Part shown: positions 52,983 through 62,813 of the stretch, piece after piece | How positions within the stretch are numbered: the first letter of the stretch is position 1 | Layout of the letters: every line of letters begins with the position of its first letter | Assembly (NCBI GenBank): GCA_947259315.1 | Contig: CAMYLR010000004.1 | Location: 146,192 to 210,191 of the forward strand | Length of the DNA: 64,000 nt | From: an uncultured Gemmatimonadales bacterium | GTDB taxonomy: Bacteria; Gemmatimonadota; Gemmatimonadetes; JACCXV01; JAHWKZ01 | Direction: 5' to 3' | Program-made: the position numbers and the translations under genes | Notes under the pieces: generated by a model | Databases searched by the model: none | What the model saw: only the letters and a program-made list of their open reading frames with translations | What the model was told of the DNA's origin: nothing

Positions 52983-54788
52983 TCAAGCCGGGGGGTCGGC
53001 CTGATCCAAGCGGATATGCAGATCGGCGAGGTCGCCTTCGTCCGGTGTTGATGGCGCCCCCTCGAGCAACGCGCTGGCGCTGGTCGTCTTAGGGAACGCG
53101 ATGACCTCGCGCAGGCTGGTGGCGCCCGCGAACAACATCGCGATCCGGTCGAGCCCGAGCGCGATCCCACCGTGCGGAGGCGCACCGTGCTCCAACGCCT
53201 CGAGCAGGAAACCGAACTTCTCCTCGGCTTCGGTTCGGTCGATCCCCAACATCGCAAAGGCGCGTTCCTGCACTGGGCGCTGGTGAATACGGATCGAGCC
53301 GCTGCCGAGTTCGTAACCGTTGAGAACCAAGTCGTAGGCTTCGGACTCGATCGTCAGTGGGTCGGAAGCATCCAACGCCTCCAACCCACCTCGTGGCGCG
53401 GTGAACGGATGGTGACTGGGCTCGAGCCCACCATCAGCGCCGGGCTCGAACAGCGGGAAATCGACGACCCACAACAGTCGCCAGGGTGATCGATCGTCGA
53501 GCCAATCCCGTTCGATAGCGATGTGCAGTCGCAGTTCCCCGAGCGCCTGTTGCGCCACGCGCTGTTGGTCCGCCACGACGAGCAGCAGATCACCGGGTTC
53601 GGCGTTCGCGAGCTCTCCGGCACGGTCCCAATACGCGCTGTCGACGAACTTGTCGACCGCAGTTCGCCAACCATCGGTCTGACGGCGGGCCCACACGACC
53701 CCCTTTGCGCCCGCTGCGCCAGCAACCTCAGTCCAGCGGTCGATCGTGCCGCGACTCTCTTCCCCGGCGGCGGGAACCCGAAGCGCCACCAACCGCCCGC
53801 CCGCACCGACGACATCGTCGAACACCCGAAAACCTGTATCACGGAATGCACCCGTTACGTCAGTCAGTTCCTGGTTGATCCTGAGATCGGGCTTGTCGGT
53901 TCCAAACCGCGACATCGCTTCATCGTATGTCAATGTCGGTATCTCGCCGAGCTGGTAATCCAGACACGACTCGAACAGATGGTGGAAAAGTCCGCTCACG
54001 ACGGCGATCACATCCTCGGCACCGACAAACGACATTTCGAGATCGATCTGGGAAAACTCGGGTTGGCGATCGGCGCGCAAGTCCTCGTCTCGGAAACATC
54101 GCGCCAGTTGATAGTAGCGATCGTACCCGGCAACCATGAGGAGCTGCTTGTACAGCTGCGGTGACTGCGGCAGGGCGTAGAACTTCCCTGGTTGCACTCG
54201 CGACGGGACCAGGAAGTCGCGTGCGCCTTCCGGTGTGCGACGCGTCAGTATCGGGGTCTCGATCTCCCAGAAGTCGAGTCCGTCCAAGTAGCGGCGCGTC
54301 TCGATCGTGATCTTGTGCCGTAAACCCAATGCTCTGGTCGGGATCAATCTGCGCAGCTCGACGTAGCGGTGGCGCAGGCGCACCTCTTCAGCTACTTCCC
54401 CGCGGCCCTCTTTCTCAACGTCTACCGGGAATGGTGGTGTCGCCGACTCGTTGAGCAATCGACAGGCGACGACGTCGATCTCGATCGTCCCAGTCGCCAT
54501 CTCGGGATTGACACTCTCCTGGGGACGCGCGAGAACCTTCCCCTCGACAGCGACTACGTCTTCCGCCCTCAGCTTCTCGACCACAGCGAACACGTCCGCC
54601 GGCAGCCGTTCAGGCGAGGCCACGCATTGGAGCAGGCCGTAGCGGTCCCTCAAATCGAAGAAAACCAGCCCACCGTGGTCACGCCGGCGGTGAATCCAGC
54701 CGCATAGAGCCACCGACTCACCGACGTTGTCGTCGCTCAGTGCACCGGTCACCCGGCTTCGCAGGGAGGTCGCGAGGTACTCTTTCAT
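52983..54788 (-). CDS. aspS: Aspartyl-tRNA synthetase (bacterial type)
   Basis: 601 residues. The N-terminal OB-fold anticodon domain (VALCGWIHRRRDHGGLVFFDLRD) is followed by the class II core with motif 2 FRDEDLRADRQPEFSQIDLEMSF. A bacterial insertion (GAD) domain lies at about 300-420. The C-terminal motif 3 reads GGIALGLDRIAMLFAG. It charges tRNA-Asp; whether it also charges tRNA-Asn (non-discriminating) cannot be told, though the full-length bacterial type is compatible with either. It is transcribed with phoH at 38 bases spacing. Confidence 0.97.
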   Translation of the reverse strand: MKEYLATSLRSRVTGALSDDNVGESVALCGWIHRRRDHGGLVFFDLRDRYGLLQCVASPERLPADVFAVVEKLRAEDVVAVEGKVLARPQESVNPEMATGTIEIDVVACRLLNESATPPFPVDVEKEGRGEVAEEVRLRHRYVELRRLIPTRALGLRHKITIETRRYLDGLDFWEIETPILTRRTPEGARDFLVPSRVQPGKFYALPQSPQLYKQLLMVAGYDRYYQLARCFRDEDLRADRQPEFSQIDLEMSFVGAEDVIAVVSGLFHHLFESCLDYQLGEIPTLTYDEAMSRFGTDKPDLRINQELTDVTGAFRDTGFRVFDDVVGAGGRLVALRVPAAGEESRGTIDRWTEVAGAAGAKGVVWARRQTDGWRTAVDKFVDSAYWDRAGELANAEPGDLLLVVADQQRVAQQALGELRLHIAIERDWLDDRSPWRLLWVVDFPLFEPGADGGLEPSHHPFTAPRGGLEALDASDPLTIESEAYDLVLNGYELGSGSIRIHQRPVQERAFAMLGIDRTEAEEKFGFLLEALEHGAPPHGGIALGLDRIAMLFAGATSLREVIAFPKTTSASALLEGAPSTPDEGDLADLHIRLDQADPPA

Positions 54789-54834
54789 TTCGCTTTGCCT
54801 TCAGGCGCGCAGCAGTATACCTGGCGGCGCGCGA

Positions 54835-55680
54835 TCAGAACAGCCGCACGGCACGGGCTTCGAGCAGCTGCCGACTCGGAATCTCAACGAGCTCGTTGTC
54901 CGGACCTGTCAGGATCAGTGTCGATTTCAGGTCTTGCCTGCGCTCGTGCAGGTTGAACACCTGATCTTGCGGATCGAACAAGTAGTTCCCGGTGACTTCA
55001 CCGCGACCGGTCAAGGTCACGCTCGAACCACTGATCGTGCCCATGCCTCGAACGATGATATCACCACTGTAATCGATCGGGATAACGGGTCGACCGGCCA
55101 ACGCGCTGGTGTCGGCCACGGCATATGTCAGCACCATCTCGATCTCGGTCGTGACGCCGCGAAGAACTTCGGTAACGGTCAGAGTATCGCTCCAACTCAC
55201 GCCGACGGTTGCCTCCCCTTCGGGCAACTGCGGGAAGAACGCTTGCGCCGATCGTTCGAGGTACCGAGTGCCGATGCCGGGTGGAACGACACCGCTGGCC
55301 CGAGCATCGAGGACCACGCCGCTCGGCGTGGTCGACAACGTGATCACCGTTCCACGGAGCGCCTCCCGGCGTGGGGTCGGGAACGCACCCTCGATGTTCA
55401 GGTCGAGCGTCTCAAAACCGAGCCGCCACAGCATGCGCGCCCCAGGGTCCATCAATGTCAATCGTACGACACCATCGGAGCTGATCCGATAATCGGTGTC
55501 GCGCTCGAGGATCCGCTGTGACACCGTCAGAGTATTGGTGCTCCGATAGCGAAGCGACTCACCGCGATCGGGATTGTAAACGAGCGCCTGACCGCTCGCC
55601 GGTTGGGTCACGATTAGCGACATGACGCTTGCCAAGATCCACGTGCCAATGCGCCGTTTTGGGTATATGCTGCTTGACAC
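54835..55680 (-). CDS. Secreted protein of unknown function (DUF6263-like pattern)
   Basis: About 281 residues from a GTG at 55680; an in-frame GTG at 55707 is also possible. The N-terminus has a short Lys-Arg-Arg run and a hydrophobic segment ending PASGQA, so a signal peptide is likely. The mature chain is beta-rich with repeated strand-like segments, for instance RYRSTNTLTVSQRI, TVTEVLRGVTTEIEMVLTYAV and DIIVRGMGTISGSSVTLTGRGEV. The general pattern resembles DUF6263-type secreted proteins, a weak call. It could sit in the periplasm or on the outer membrane. It is the last gene before the tRNA pair and lies 46 bases upstream of aspS. Confidence 0.65.
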   Translation of the reverse strand: MSSSIYPKRRIGTWILASVMSLIVTQPASGQALVYNPDRGESLRYRSTNTLTVSQRILERDTDYRISSDGVVRLTLMDPGARMLWRLGFETLDLNIEGAFPTPRREALRGTVITLSTTPSGVVLDARASGVVPPGIGTRYLERSAQAFFPQLPEGEATVGVSWSDTLTVTEVLRGVTTEIEMVLTYAVADTSALAGRPVIPIDYSGDIIVRGMGTISGSSVTLTGRGEVTGNYLFDPQDQVFNLHERRQDLKSTLILTGPDNELVEIPSRQLLEARAVRLF

Positions 55681-55741
55681 TTCTCGCCGCCCAGATCTAG
55701 ATTTCACTACTCAACGAACGAGTTCTATCGCTCGTTGTTGT

Positions 55742-55817
<76 letters not shown>

Positions 55818-55830
55818 ACTGTGTGCGAAT

Positions 55831-55854
55831 GGCCCTTCCTACGTTGGGAGGGCC
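55831..55854 (+). terminator. Hairpin between the two tRNA genes
   Basis: A 9-bp stem (55831-55839 with 55846-55854, one T.G pair) and 6-base loop lie between tRNA-Gly and tRNA-Cys. Only two T residues follow, so it may act as a weak terminator or an RNA-processing hairpin rather than a strong stop. Confidence 0.45.
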
Positions 55855-55873
55855 TTCGCATTGGACGCTGCAA

Positions 55874-55948
<75 letters not shown>

Positions 55949-55967
55949 CCACTTCCAGCCTACAAGA

Positions 55968-56795
55968 CTAGTCGGGTTCTAGAAACAGGTCGGTCCTGAG
56001 CTGCCTCCCCGGCTCGACCGCATACTGTTCGAAGTCGGTCACCCCCTCGGCCACCAGCACCTCTTCATCGATGAAGAAATTCCCCGTGCAATCACGGCTA
56101 TCACGCGTGACGATCGCGTGGGCCGCATCGGCGACGATCTCGGGCCGCCGACATTGCTCGGGCGACACCAACCCCTTGAGCCTCGCGAGGGCAGCGGTCG
56201 CGATCACCGTCTTTGGCCACAGCGCGTTTACACCAATCGACTCATTCTCGAACTCGGCCGCCAAACCGATCACAGAGAGGCTCATTCCGTACTTGGAGAG
56301 AGTGTACGCAAGATGCGGTGCCAGCCACTTCGAGTCGAGGCTGGGCGGTGGCGCGAGGATGAGCACGTGAGGGTTCTCAGAATGCTTGAGGTGAGGAACG
56401 CAAGCCCTTGTACACAAGTACGTTGCCCGAACGTTGACGGCCATGAGCAGATCGAACCGTTTGGCCCCGGTCTCAAGCGTCGAGGTGAGGCTGATCGCGC
56501 CGGCGTTGTTGACGACCGCGTCGATACCGCCGAACGCGTCGACCGCGCGCTCGACACCGGTCTCGATCTGGTCCTCGAAGCGAAGATCGACCGCTACCGG
56601 CAGCGCGCGTCCACCAGCCGCCTCGACCTCCGCAGCCACAGTGTGGATCGTGCCGGGTAGCTCGGGATGCGGATCGGTAGTCTTGGCGGCGATCACGATG
56701 TTGGCGCCATCGGCTGCAGCGCGCAGAGCGATCGCCCTGCCGATCCCGCGGCTGGCACCGGTTATAAAGAGCGTCTTATCGCGGAGGCTGGCCAC
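55968..56795 (-). CDS. Short-chain dehydrogenase/reductase, HSDL2-like
   Basis: 275 residues from a GTG at 56795. The cofactor motif TLFITGASRGIGRAIALRAA is at the N-terminus and the following IVIAAKTTDPHPELPGTIHT is specific to the HSDL2-like group of SDRs. NNAGAISL and the catalytic YTLSKYG (YxxxK) are present. The substrate is unknown; relatives are linked to fatty-acid or steroid-like metabolism. The gene lies 10 bases downstream of the cyclase-like gene on the same strand and could be in one transcript with msrPQ. Its length is typical of the core SDR. Confidence 0.9.
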   Translation of the reverse strand: MASLRDKTLFITGASRGIGRAIALRAAADGANIVIAAKTTDPHPELPGTIHTVAAEVEAAGGRALPVAVDLRFEDQIETGVERAVDAFGGIDAVVNNAGAISLTSTLETGAKRFDLLMAVNVRATYLCTRACVPHLKHSENPHVLILAPPPSLDSKWLAPHLAYTLSKYGMSLSVIGLAAEFENESIGVNALWPKTVIATAALARLKGLVSPEQCRRPEIVADAAHAIVTRDSRDCTGNFFIDEEVLVAEGVTDFEQYAVEPGRQLRTDLFLEPD

Positions 56796-56805
56796 CCTGC
56801 GCGGA

Positions 56806-57525
56806 TCAGCTCGGGAGGTTTGTGTACTGCCCAGTGTCCCGGCGGATCCAATGCGCCAGGCCGCGGGCGTGGACACGCGCCAGATGGCCGAGCTTCTGTT
56901 TGGTCGCCGGAGTTGGGGGCGCTGCAAATACCGGTTCGCGATCGAGCGGCGCGTACGTGATCTCGACGGGCTCGAATCCCTCCACCTGCTCAACGTGTTG
57001 ATCCATGTGCGATCGCTCTTCCTCAGTCAGTACGTCAAAGAAGGGCTCGGTCATAAGAAAGTACTCGCTCGCGGGAATCGAGTTCTTGAGCAACCGGTAC
57101 GCCAGGATGACCGATGGACCGGAAAAATCTGGTGATCCGCCTCTCTCCGACACGACCGCTTCCCCGGCATGAGCAACGAACTTGATTCGTAACTCGTCAA
57201 CCGCTTCGCAAGCGGTGCACCGACAGAGCTTGGCGGATTGAATCTCTTCCTGTTCCGACGCGAACGCTGTCAGGAGTGTTGGAACTGAGTCCACGATCGC
57301 CCGCCGGGTCGTTTCGCCATCCCCCATCGCATAGAAGATCGTCGCGTCACCCTCGATCTTGCTCAGCGCCAACGGGCGCTCAACGATCTTTACCAACGCA
57401 GTCGTCAGTCGGTCGATGAGCGCCTGGGCGTGAAGCAAGCTCATGCGCGGTTGCCGCATGAAGCGCGTATACCCGCTGATATCCGCCAGCAAGAGCGCCA
57501 CGCCACTGAGTTTGGGTTCAGACAT
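56806..57525 (-). CDS. Class III adenylate/guanylate cyclase-like protein (DUF2652 type)
   Basis: 239 residues. The N-terminal LLLADISGYTRFM and a following LSKIEGDATIFY match the DUF2652 group, which is related to class III nucleotide cyclases. An added segment with CRCTACEAVDELRIKFVAH sits in the middle. The first metal Asp (ADIS) is present, and the second catalytic Asp might be D60 (EGDATIF). I cannot show that the active site is complete, so cyclase activity is only possible. The start overlaps the msrQ stop by 8 bases. There is no sensor domain. Confidence 0.8.
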   Translation of the reverse strand: MSEPKLSGVALLLADISGYTRFMRQPRMSLLHAQALIDRLTTALVKIVERPLALSKIEGDATIFYAMGDGETTRRAIVDSVPTLLTAFASEQEEIQSAKLCRCTACEAVDELRIKFVAHAGEAVVSERGGSPDFSGPSVILAYRLLKNSIPASEYFLMTEPFFDVLTEEERSHMDQHVEQVEGFEPVEITYAPLDREPVFAAPPTPATKQKLGHLARVHARGLAHWIRRDTGQYTNLPS

Positions 57526-58117
57526 GTCGCCTTCTTCTCGGGATGAACCGCACCGCCAATAGGACCGCCAGGATCAGGCCGTACACGAGCGGCACCCGGG
57601 TGTCGGCCTTTACCGCCCACCAGTAGTGCATGACCCCGCCAACTCCGGCCAAGTACACCAGTCGATGCAGGCGTCGCCATCGGCGGGCACCGAGCCGCCG
57701 CACCATGCCGTTGGTTGAGGTGACCGCCAATGGGATAAGGAGCAGCAGCGTCGCGAACCCGATCGTGATCCACAGCCGATCGGCGATCTCAGCTACAATG
57801 TCGGCCCATACGAACCATTGGTCGAGCCACACAAAGCAGGCGAAATGGAAGACAGCGTACCCGAAGGTCGTGAGGCCAACCGTGCGCCGGTACCGAATGA
57901 GTTGGGTTAGACCCAGGAATCGGCTGGCCGGAGTGATCGCCAACGTGATCAACAGGAACCGGAGCGTCCAATCGCCCGACACTTGACTCAGCGTCTCCAC
58001 GGGGTCGACGCCCAGGTCGCCATTGAACGCTCGAACGGCCAGCCACGCCCCCGGCGTGAGGCCCAGCCCGACGACGATGAACTGACCGAGACGCCGACTC
58101 ACGACCCGGGACGACAC
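57518..58117 (-). CDS. msrQ: MsrQ, heme-binding membrane subunit of the MsrPQ methionine-sulfoxide reductase
   Basis: 199 residues with about five to six hydrophobic helices of the ferric-reductase-like fold. The block LRFLLITLAITPASRFLG and the heme-ligand helices VGLTTFGYAVFHFACFV and RRLHRLVYLAGVGGVMHYWW (with conserved His) match MsrQ. It passes electrons from quinol or flavin to MsrP. The gene starts three bases after msrP ends. The partner makes the call strong. Confidence 0.95.
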   Translation of the reverse strand: MSSRVVSRRLGQFIVVGLGLTPGAWLAVRAFNGDLGVDPVETLSQVSGDWTLRFLLITLAITPASRFLGLTQLIRYRRTVGLTTFGYAVFHFACFVWLDQWFVWADIVAEIADRLWITIGFATLLLLIPLAVTSTNGMVRRLGARRWRRLHRLVYLAGVGGVMHYWWAVKADTRVPLVYGLILAVLLAVRFIPRRRRHV

Positions 58118-58120
58118 CGT

Positions 58121-59050
<930 letters not shown>

Positions 59051-59111
59051 GCCTCCTCCCACAATAGGATACGCGTCAGCGACCCAAAATGTTCGTTTGT
59101 GAGATCTTTTT

Positions 59112-60281
59112 CTAGGCTGGGACGACCAGCGCGGTGGCGTACATGACGAGCACCCCGACCGCGGCACCGGCTAGAACCTCTCCGCGCCACAGGCCGACCC
59201 CGCCGGTCTCGGGCCGAGTCACGAGGCGGCCCACCTCATAGACGACCTGCAGGATCGCCCCCGTCCCCACCGCGAGCGCCAGCGCGCCCCAGAAGGGGCT
59301 GAAAACGAAGCCGCCGATCCACGTCCCCAGGATCGCCGGACCACCAGCCAAGAGTGCCAGGCCGGCGAAGTGCGAGATCCGCGGCTCGCCACGCAGCAGG
59401 GGCGCTGCGATGCCTATCCCCTCGGTGATGTTGTGGAGGGTGAACCCGACGACCAGAAACGTGCCCAGTCCGACCGCCCCGGTAGCGAGTGCGGCTCCGA
59501 CGGCGAGGCCTTCACCGAGATTGTGAAGCCCGATCCCGAACGCGATCAAGGTGGCGATCGCGAGCGGGCTCAACGTCCCGCTGCGGGCCCGACGCCGACC
59601 GGTCAACGCGAGCAACCCCAAGACGGTGGCGAGCGTCACGATCCACACCAGGATCGACGTCTGGAACGCCTCCGGAACGTCTGACGCCAGCTCCAGCGCT
59701 TCAGTCAGCGTGTCGATCGCCAAAAACACGAGTAGCCCCACGGTGAGCGCCAGCAGGAAGTCGATCCCCCGCGATCCGAGTCCGCGCAGGAACGGGTAGG
59801 TCGCCAAACCGAGCGCGACCGGAACGACCCCGATGTAGAACCCCAACAGACCCAGCCTCCAGAACCACCCGCCGGTCGCTTGAGGGGTCTCCGTCGCGAC
59901 CTCGATCTCTGCATCGAACGTCACCCCGGTGCTCGAAACGAGAACGATCTCGTGTGCCTCGCCTTCGACCCACGGATACGGGATCTCGATCGTCGCTCGA
60001 CCCAACCGACCGATCGTCGGATCGGGCTGGATATCGAACGCCCAGATCGCGTCGTCGATCATGAGCTGACTCACGGTGACGGGGTCGATCCCGCCGTTGA
60101 CGAGGTTGAGCCGGATCAATCCCGGCTGTGGCAGCTCGATCCGCTGAATCGTCAACTCCTCGATCGGGGGCGCGGCGCGTTCCAGCCCCACGTTTCGACC
60201 CAGCAGGAAGGCCAGTAAACCAACCAGCAGCACGATCACCACCGAACCGGCGATGAGACCGGCGCTACGCGTCCGCGACAT
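59112..60281 (-). CDS. ZIP-family metal transporter with an extra N-terminal extracytoplasmic domain
   Basis: 389 residues from the ATG at 60281, inside the end of the multicopper oxidase gene. A helix at about 5-30 anchors a beta-rich extracytoplasmic domain (about 40-140) that is not usual in ZIPs. Then come eight helices with the ZIP signatures [17 protein letters not shown] and [21 protein letters not shown] proteins import Zn, Fe or Mn. The function of the extra domain is unknown; it might receive metal from the oxidase encoded upstream. The gene overlaps the oxidase stop by 17 bases, so the two are very probably co-translated. Confidence 0.88.
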   Translation of the reverse strand: MSRTRSAGLIAGSVVIVLLVGLLAFLLGRNVGLERAAPPIEELTIQRIELPQPGLIRLNLVNGGIDPVTVSQLMIDDAIWAFDIQPDPTIGRLGRATIEIPYPWVEGEAHEIVLVSSTGVTFDAEIEVATETPQATGGWFWRLGLLGFYIGVVPVALGLATYPFLRGLGSRGIDFLLALTVGLLVFLAIDTLTEALELASDVPEAFQTSILVWIVTLATVLGLLALTGRRRARSGTLSPLAIATLIAFGIGLHNLGEGLAVGAALATGAVGLGTFLVVGFTLHNITEGIGIAAPLLRGEPRISHFAGLALLAGGPAILGTWIGGFVFSPFWGALALAVGTGAILQVVYEVGRLVTRPETGGVGLWRGEVLAGAAVGVLVMYATALVVPA

Positions 60282-61290
60282 CGAACAACCCCATCCACCC
60301 CAATTCGGCGAACTCGCTTTGGTGGGCGTGGAACATGAATGGACCGGGGTGCTTGAACTCGAACTCGAGCACGTGGCGCTCACCCTGGCAAAACATCAGC
60401 GTGTCGGTGAACTCATCCGGCTCGAGCGCGGTCCCGGTGCGGTACACGTGAAAGAAGTTGGCGTGCAGGTGGAGCGAGTTGATCAAGTCGAACTCCAGCA
60501 GGTTCACCACGTAGAGTCGAACTCGCTCGCCGACCACGGCCGGCAACGGATGGCGCATGTAGTGGAAAGCCACGGTGTTGACGGCGTAGAACTCGTTCTC
60601 GGCGTCGAAGTTCGTGTCGAAGCCGTTCATCACCATGACGTACTCGCGCGCCGGCTCGCGGCCGACCGCCGGATCGACGATGAACGCACCATACAGTCCC
60701 TTGTGGATGTGACGTTTCAGCGGTGTCGTGTGGCAGTGATACAGATGGAGCCCAAAGGGGTCGGCGTCGAACTCGTATACGAACTGCTGCCCGGGGTCGA
60801 CGATCTCGAACACGCCATCCATGTCGGCGGGATGGAAGCCGTGAAAATGGATCGTGTGCGGGTGACTGCCGCCGTTGCGGAAGTTGACCCTGATGCGGTC
60901 GCCCTCGGTGCACCGAATCGTCGGGCCCGGCACGCGGCCGTTGTAGGTCCACGCCGGATACCAGACCCCGGGAGCGATCTCGATCTCCTTGTCGATCGCC
61001 ACGAAATCATACTCGCGGAGGGTCTGGCCGCTGGGTAGCTGCGACACCCGACCACCGTCGAACTCGGTCGCAAACGCGGTCGCGTCGAATCCGCCCGGCT
61101 GGATGTCCTTGAACGGTCCGGTGCCCCCGGCACCGTGCAGATCGGGCACCTCGGCTCGGGGCTCAAGCTGCTGGCCGGCCTTGCTCAAGGCGTTGCCGCC
61201 GAGCGCCGCCGCTCCAGCTAGCGCACCGCCCTTCAGCACCGTCCTTCGGCTCAGCCGACGGTCATTACTCTTGGGATCTCGATCGCTCAT
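60265..61290 (-). CDS. Two-domain multicopper oxidase (Tat-exported)
   Basis: 341 residues. The Tat signal SRRTVLKGGALAGAAAL is followed by cupredoxin domain 1 with HPHTIHFHGFHP (His 143-153) and HLYHCHTTPLKRHIHKG, where C186 and nearby His give the type 1 copper. Domain 2 has NSLHLHANFFH and PFMFHAHQSEF, with His but no Cys, so the type 1 site is in domain 1 only. That is the type C two-domain arrangement, also found in NirK-like proteins. Full-size oxidases have three domains. The substrate could be Cu(I), Fe(II), Mn(II) or a phenol. The ZIP overlap and the upstream palindrome suggest metal handling. Confidence 0.9.
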   Translation of the reverse strand: MSDRDPKSNDRRLSRRTVLKGGALAGAAALGGNALSKAGQQLEPRAEVPDLHGAGGTGPFKDIQPGGFDATAFATEFDGGRVSQLPSGQTLREYDFVAIDKEIEIAPGVWYPAWTYNGRVPGPTIRCTEGDRIRVNFRNGGSHPHTIHFHGFHPADMDGVFEIVDPGQQFVYEFDADPFGLHLYHCHTTPLKRHIHKGLYGAFIVDPAVGREPAREYVMVMNGFDTNFDAENEFYAVNTVAFHYMRHPLPAVVGERVRLYVVNLLEFDLINSLHLHANFFHVYRTGTALEPDEFTDTLMFCQGERHVLEFEFKHPGPFMFHAHQSEFAELGWMGLFDVADA

Positions 61291-61296
61291 CAGAAA

Positions 61297-61339
61297 TTAG
61301 CCTGGCCTAAATATCGGGCCGTAGGCCATCGTTCGTCAA
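61297..61339 (-). promoter_or_regulatory. Promoter of the multicopper oxidase-ZIP unit with an overlapping DtxR/IdeR-like palindrome
   Basis: On the minus strand a -35 box TTGACG (61339-61334) and a -10-like GATATT (61315-61310) are 18 bases apart. Starting at the end of the -10 box is the 14-base sequence TTAGGCCAGGCTAA (61310-61297), whose outer arms TTAG/CTAA are palindromic. It matches 12 of the first 14 bases of the published DtxR/IdeR box TTAGGTTAGGCTAACCTAA, less well in the remaining five. The start codon is at 61290, seven bases on. A metal-dependent repressor bound here would block transcription. Confidence 0.5.
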
Positions 61340-61379
61340 CCGCTCGATCCGAGCCGCGAGACTTCTTGGCCAGCCTTCC

Positions 61380-62813
61380 CTAGCGTGCCCGATGTTCAGG
61401 CGAAACCCCACTCGCCGGGGGCCACTCAGGTATGCTCGGCCTCGCCATCCCGTGTGACTCTATGACGAACGAAGCCAGCCTAGGATCGGGAGCCGGTTCT
61501 GACTCCGGGACCTCCCTTACACGGTCGCGCAACAACACGTAACCCAGGACGAGAAACCCAAACAACTTCGGGCCCGGGAAGATTGTGATCGCGATCAAGA
61601 AACCATTGAAGATCAAGAAGACTAAATACGTCGCCAAGAAAACGCAGTCTGGATCTCGAAGCCGATTGGACCAAAAAACGGCACGGCCCAAGCTACCGAG
61701 CAGGATCGTGACAAAGAGAGCGAGGCCCACGAACCCAGTACCAAGCAACAATTCCAAATAGAGGGAATGGGTCTCGCTAACACCCCAAGCCACGAGGGCG
61801 GGCATCTCGCCAGCTCGCTCCGGTGACATGAAGCTATTATACCCGTACCCCACAACTGGCCGCTCGATGGCGAAGCTCCACAGGTACGACCACAGCCTGG
61901 TCCTACCGCTCAGCGAGCCGACTAGCTCAGTACTCTGTTCTCGCCCCATCAAGATGAGCTGCCAAGGCGTCGAAAGAGCTTCGTTTTGCAGAAGAAACGC
62001 GATCAACAGCCCAACCGCGCCGGCGGACATCAACATCGCGGTCAAACGCAGGGGGGACGAACGAAGACCTACGAAGACCGCAAGTGCAATCAGGGTAGCG
62101 CCAGTCGCGGTTCGCGACCGTGTTAGCAGAAGCAAAAGCAAACCGGTGATCGTGACTATGACAAAAAACCAGCGTCGAGAGCCCGATATCCTCGACAAGC
62201 AAAGTCCTCCCAGGATCACCGCGGCCAGATTCATTCCCTGTCGGTTAGGGTGCACCGTGCCAGCGAATCGGTAATCCGCAGAAAGAGGCCTAAACGTGCC
62301 GTACGCAAGCTCAGCGGCCACCCCGATCATCGCATAGGCTAGTGACGCCAGAGTGATGAAGAGAACCAACTCGCGCAACGAAAACTGCCTTAGAATCCCA
62401 ATCGTCGCGACTGTGACCATGCCGAGTATCACCAATCGGCGGAGAGCAAGTGCGGGGTCTACTGCCCACAGCAAGCTGAGCAAGGCCCAGAGCAGGAAAC
62501 CCATCGCGATCAAAGGCAAGAGACCGTTCAGCCGGAGCTTGTACCGGGGCCGCGCGAGAATGATCGTGGCGACCCCCCACAAACCGAGGAGAAAGAAACC
62601 GAGCCGACGCCGCGGAGAGCCCTCCGCAATCCCCTCAGCGGCGCTACCAAAGTAGGTTGACCAATCGGTCGCGACGGAAAAATCGAGCCTATGGCCAACT
62701 ACGAAAACGAGCGCACCCACCACGATCATCGTGAGCCAGGGAATCGGTTGTTTCTCGAGAGTCGGCGGCTCGGGCCGCAGAGGATTACCGTAAGTTGTTA
62801 CGGGCTGTATCAT
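61380..62813 (-). CDS. O-antigen ligase/polymerase-like membrane protein
   Basis: 477 residues with about 11 hydrophobic helices and a large periplasmic loop in the last third. The pattern RTRLWSYLWSFAIERPVVGYGYNSF followed by ETHSLYLELLLGTGFVGLALF is characteristic of the Wzy_C/O-antigen ligase family. The His-Ser block ('THSLYLEL') is near the predicted catalytic loop. It may ligate or polymerise surface glycans. The N-terminal 30 residues and the tail after 450 are soluble. Its start overlaps the cation-efflux gene stop by one base, an odd pairing of functions. Neighbouring glycan genes are not seen. Confidence 0.88.
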   Translation of the reverse strand: MIQPVTTYGNPLRPEPPTLEKQPIPWLTMIVVGALVFVVGHRLDFSVATDWSTYFGSAAEGIAEGSPRRRLGFFLLGLWGVATIILARPRYKLRLNGLLPLIAMGFLLWALLSLLWAVDPALALRRLVILGMVTVATIGILRQFSLRELVLFITLASLAYAMIGVAAELAYGTFRPLSADYRFAGTVHPNRQGMNLAAVILGGLCLSRISGSRRWFFVIVTITGLLLLLLTRSRTATGATLIALAVFVGLRSSPLRLTAMLMSAGAVGLLIAFLLQNEALSTPWQLILMGREQSTELVGSLSGRTRLWSYLWSFAIERPVVGYGYNSFMSPERAGEMPALVAWGVSETHSLYLELLLGTGFVGLALFVTILLGSLGRAVFWSNRLRDPDCVFLATYLVFLIFNGFLIAITIFPGPKLFGFLVLGYVLLRDRVREVPESEPAPDPRLASFVIESHGMARPSIPEWPPASGVSPEHRAR

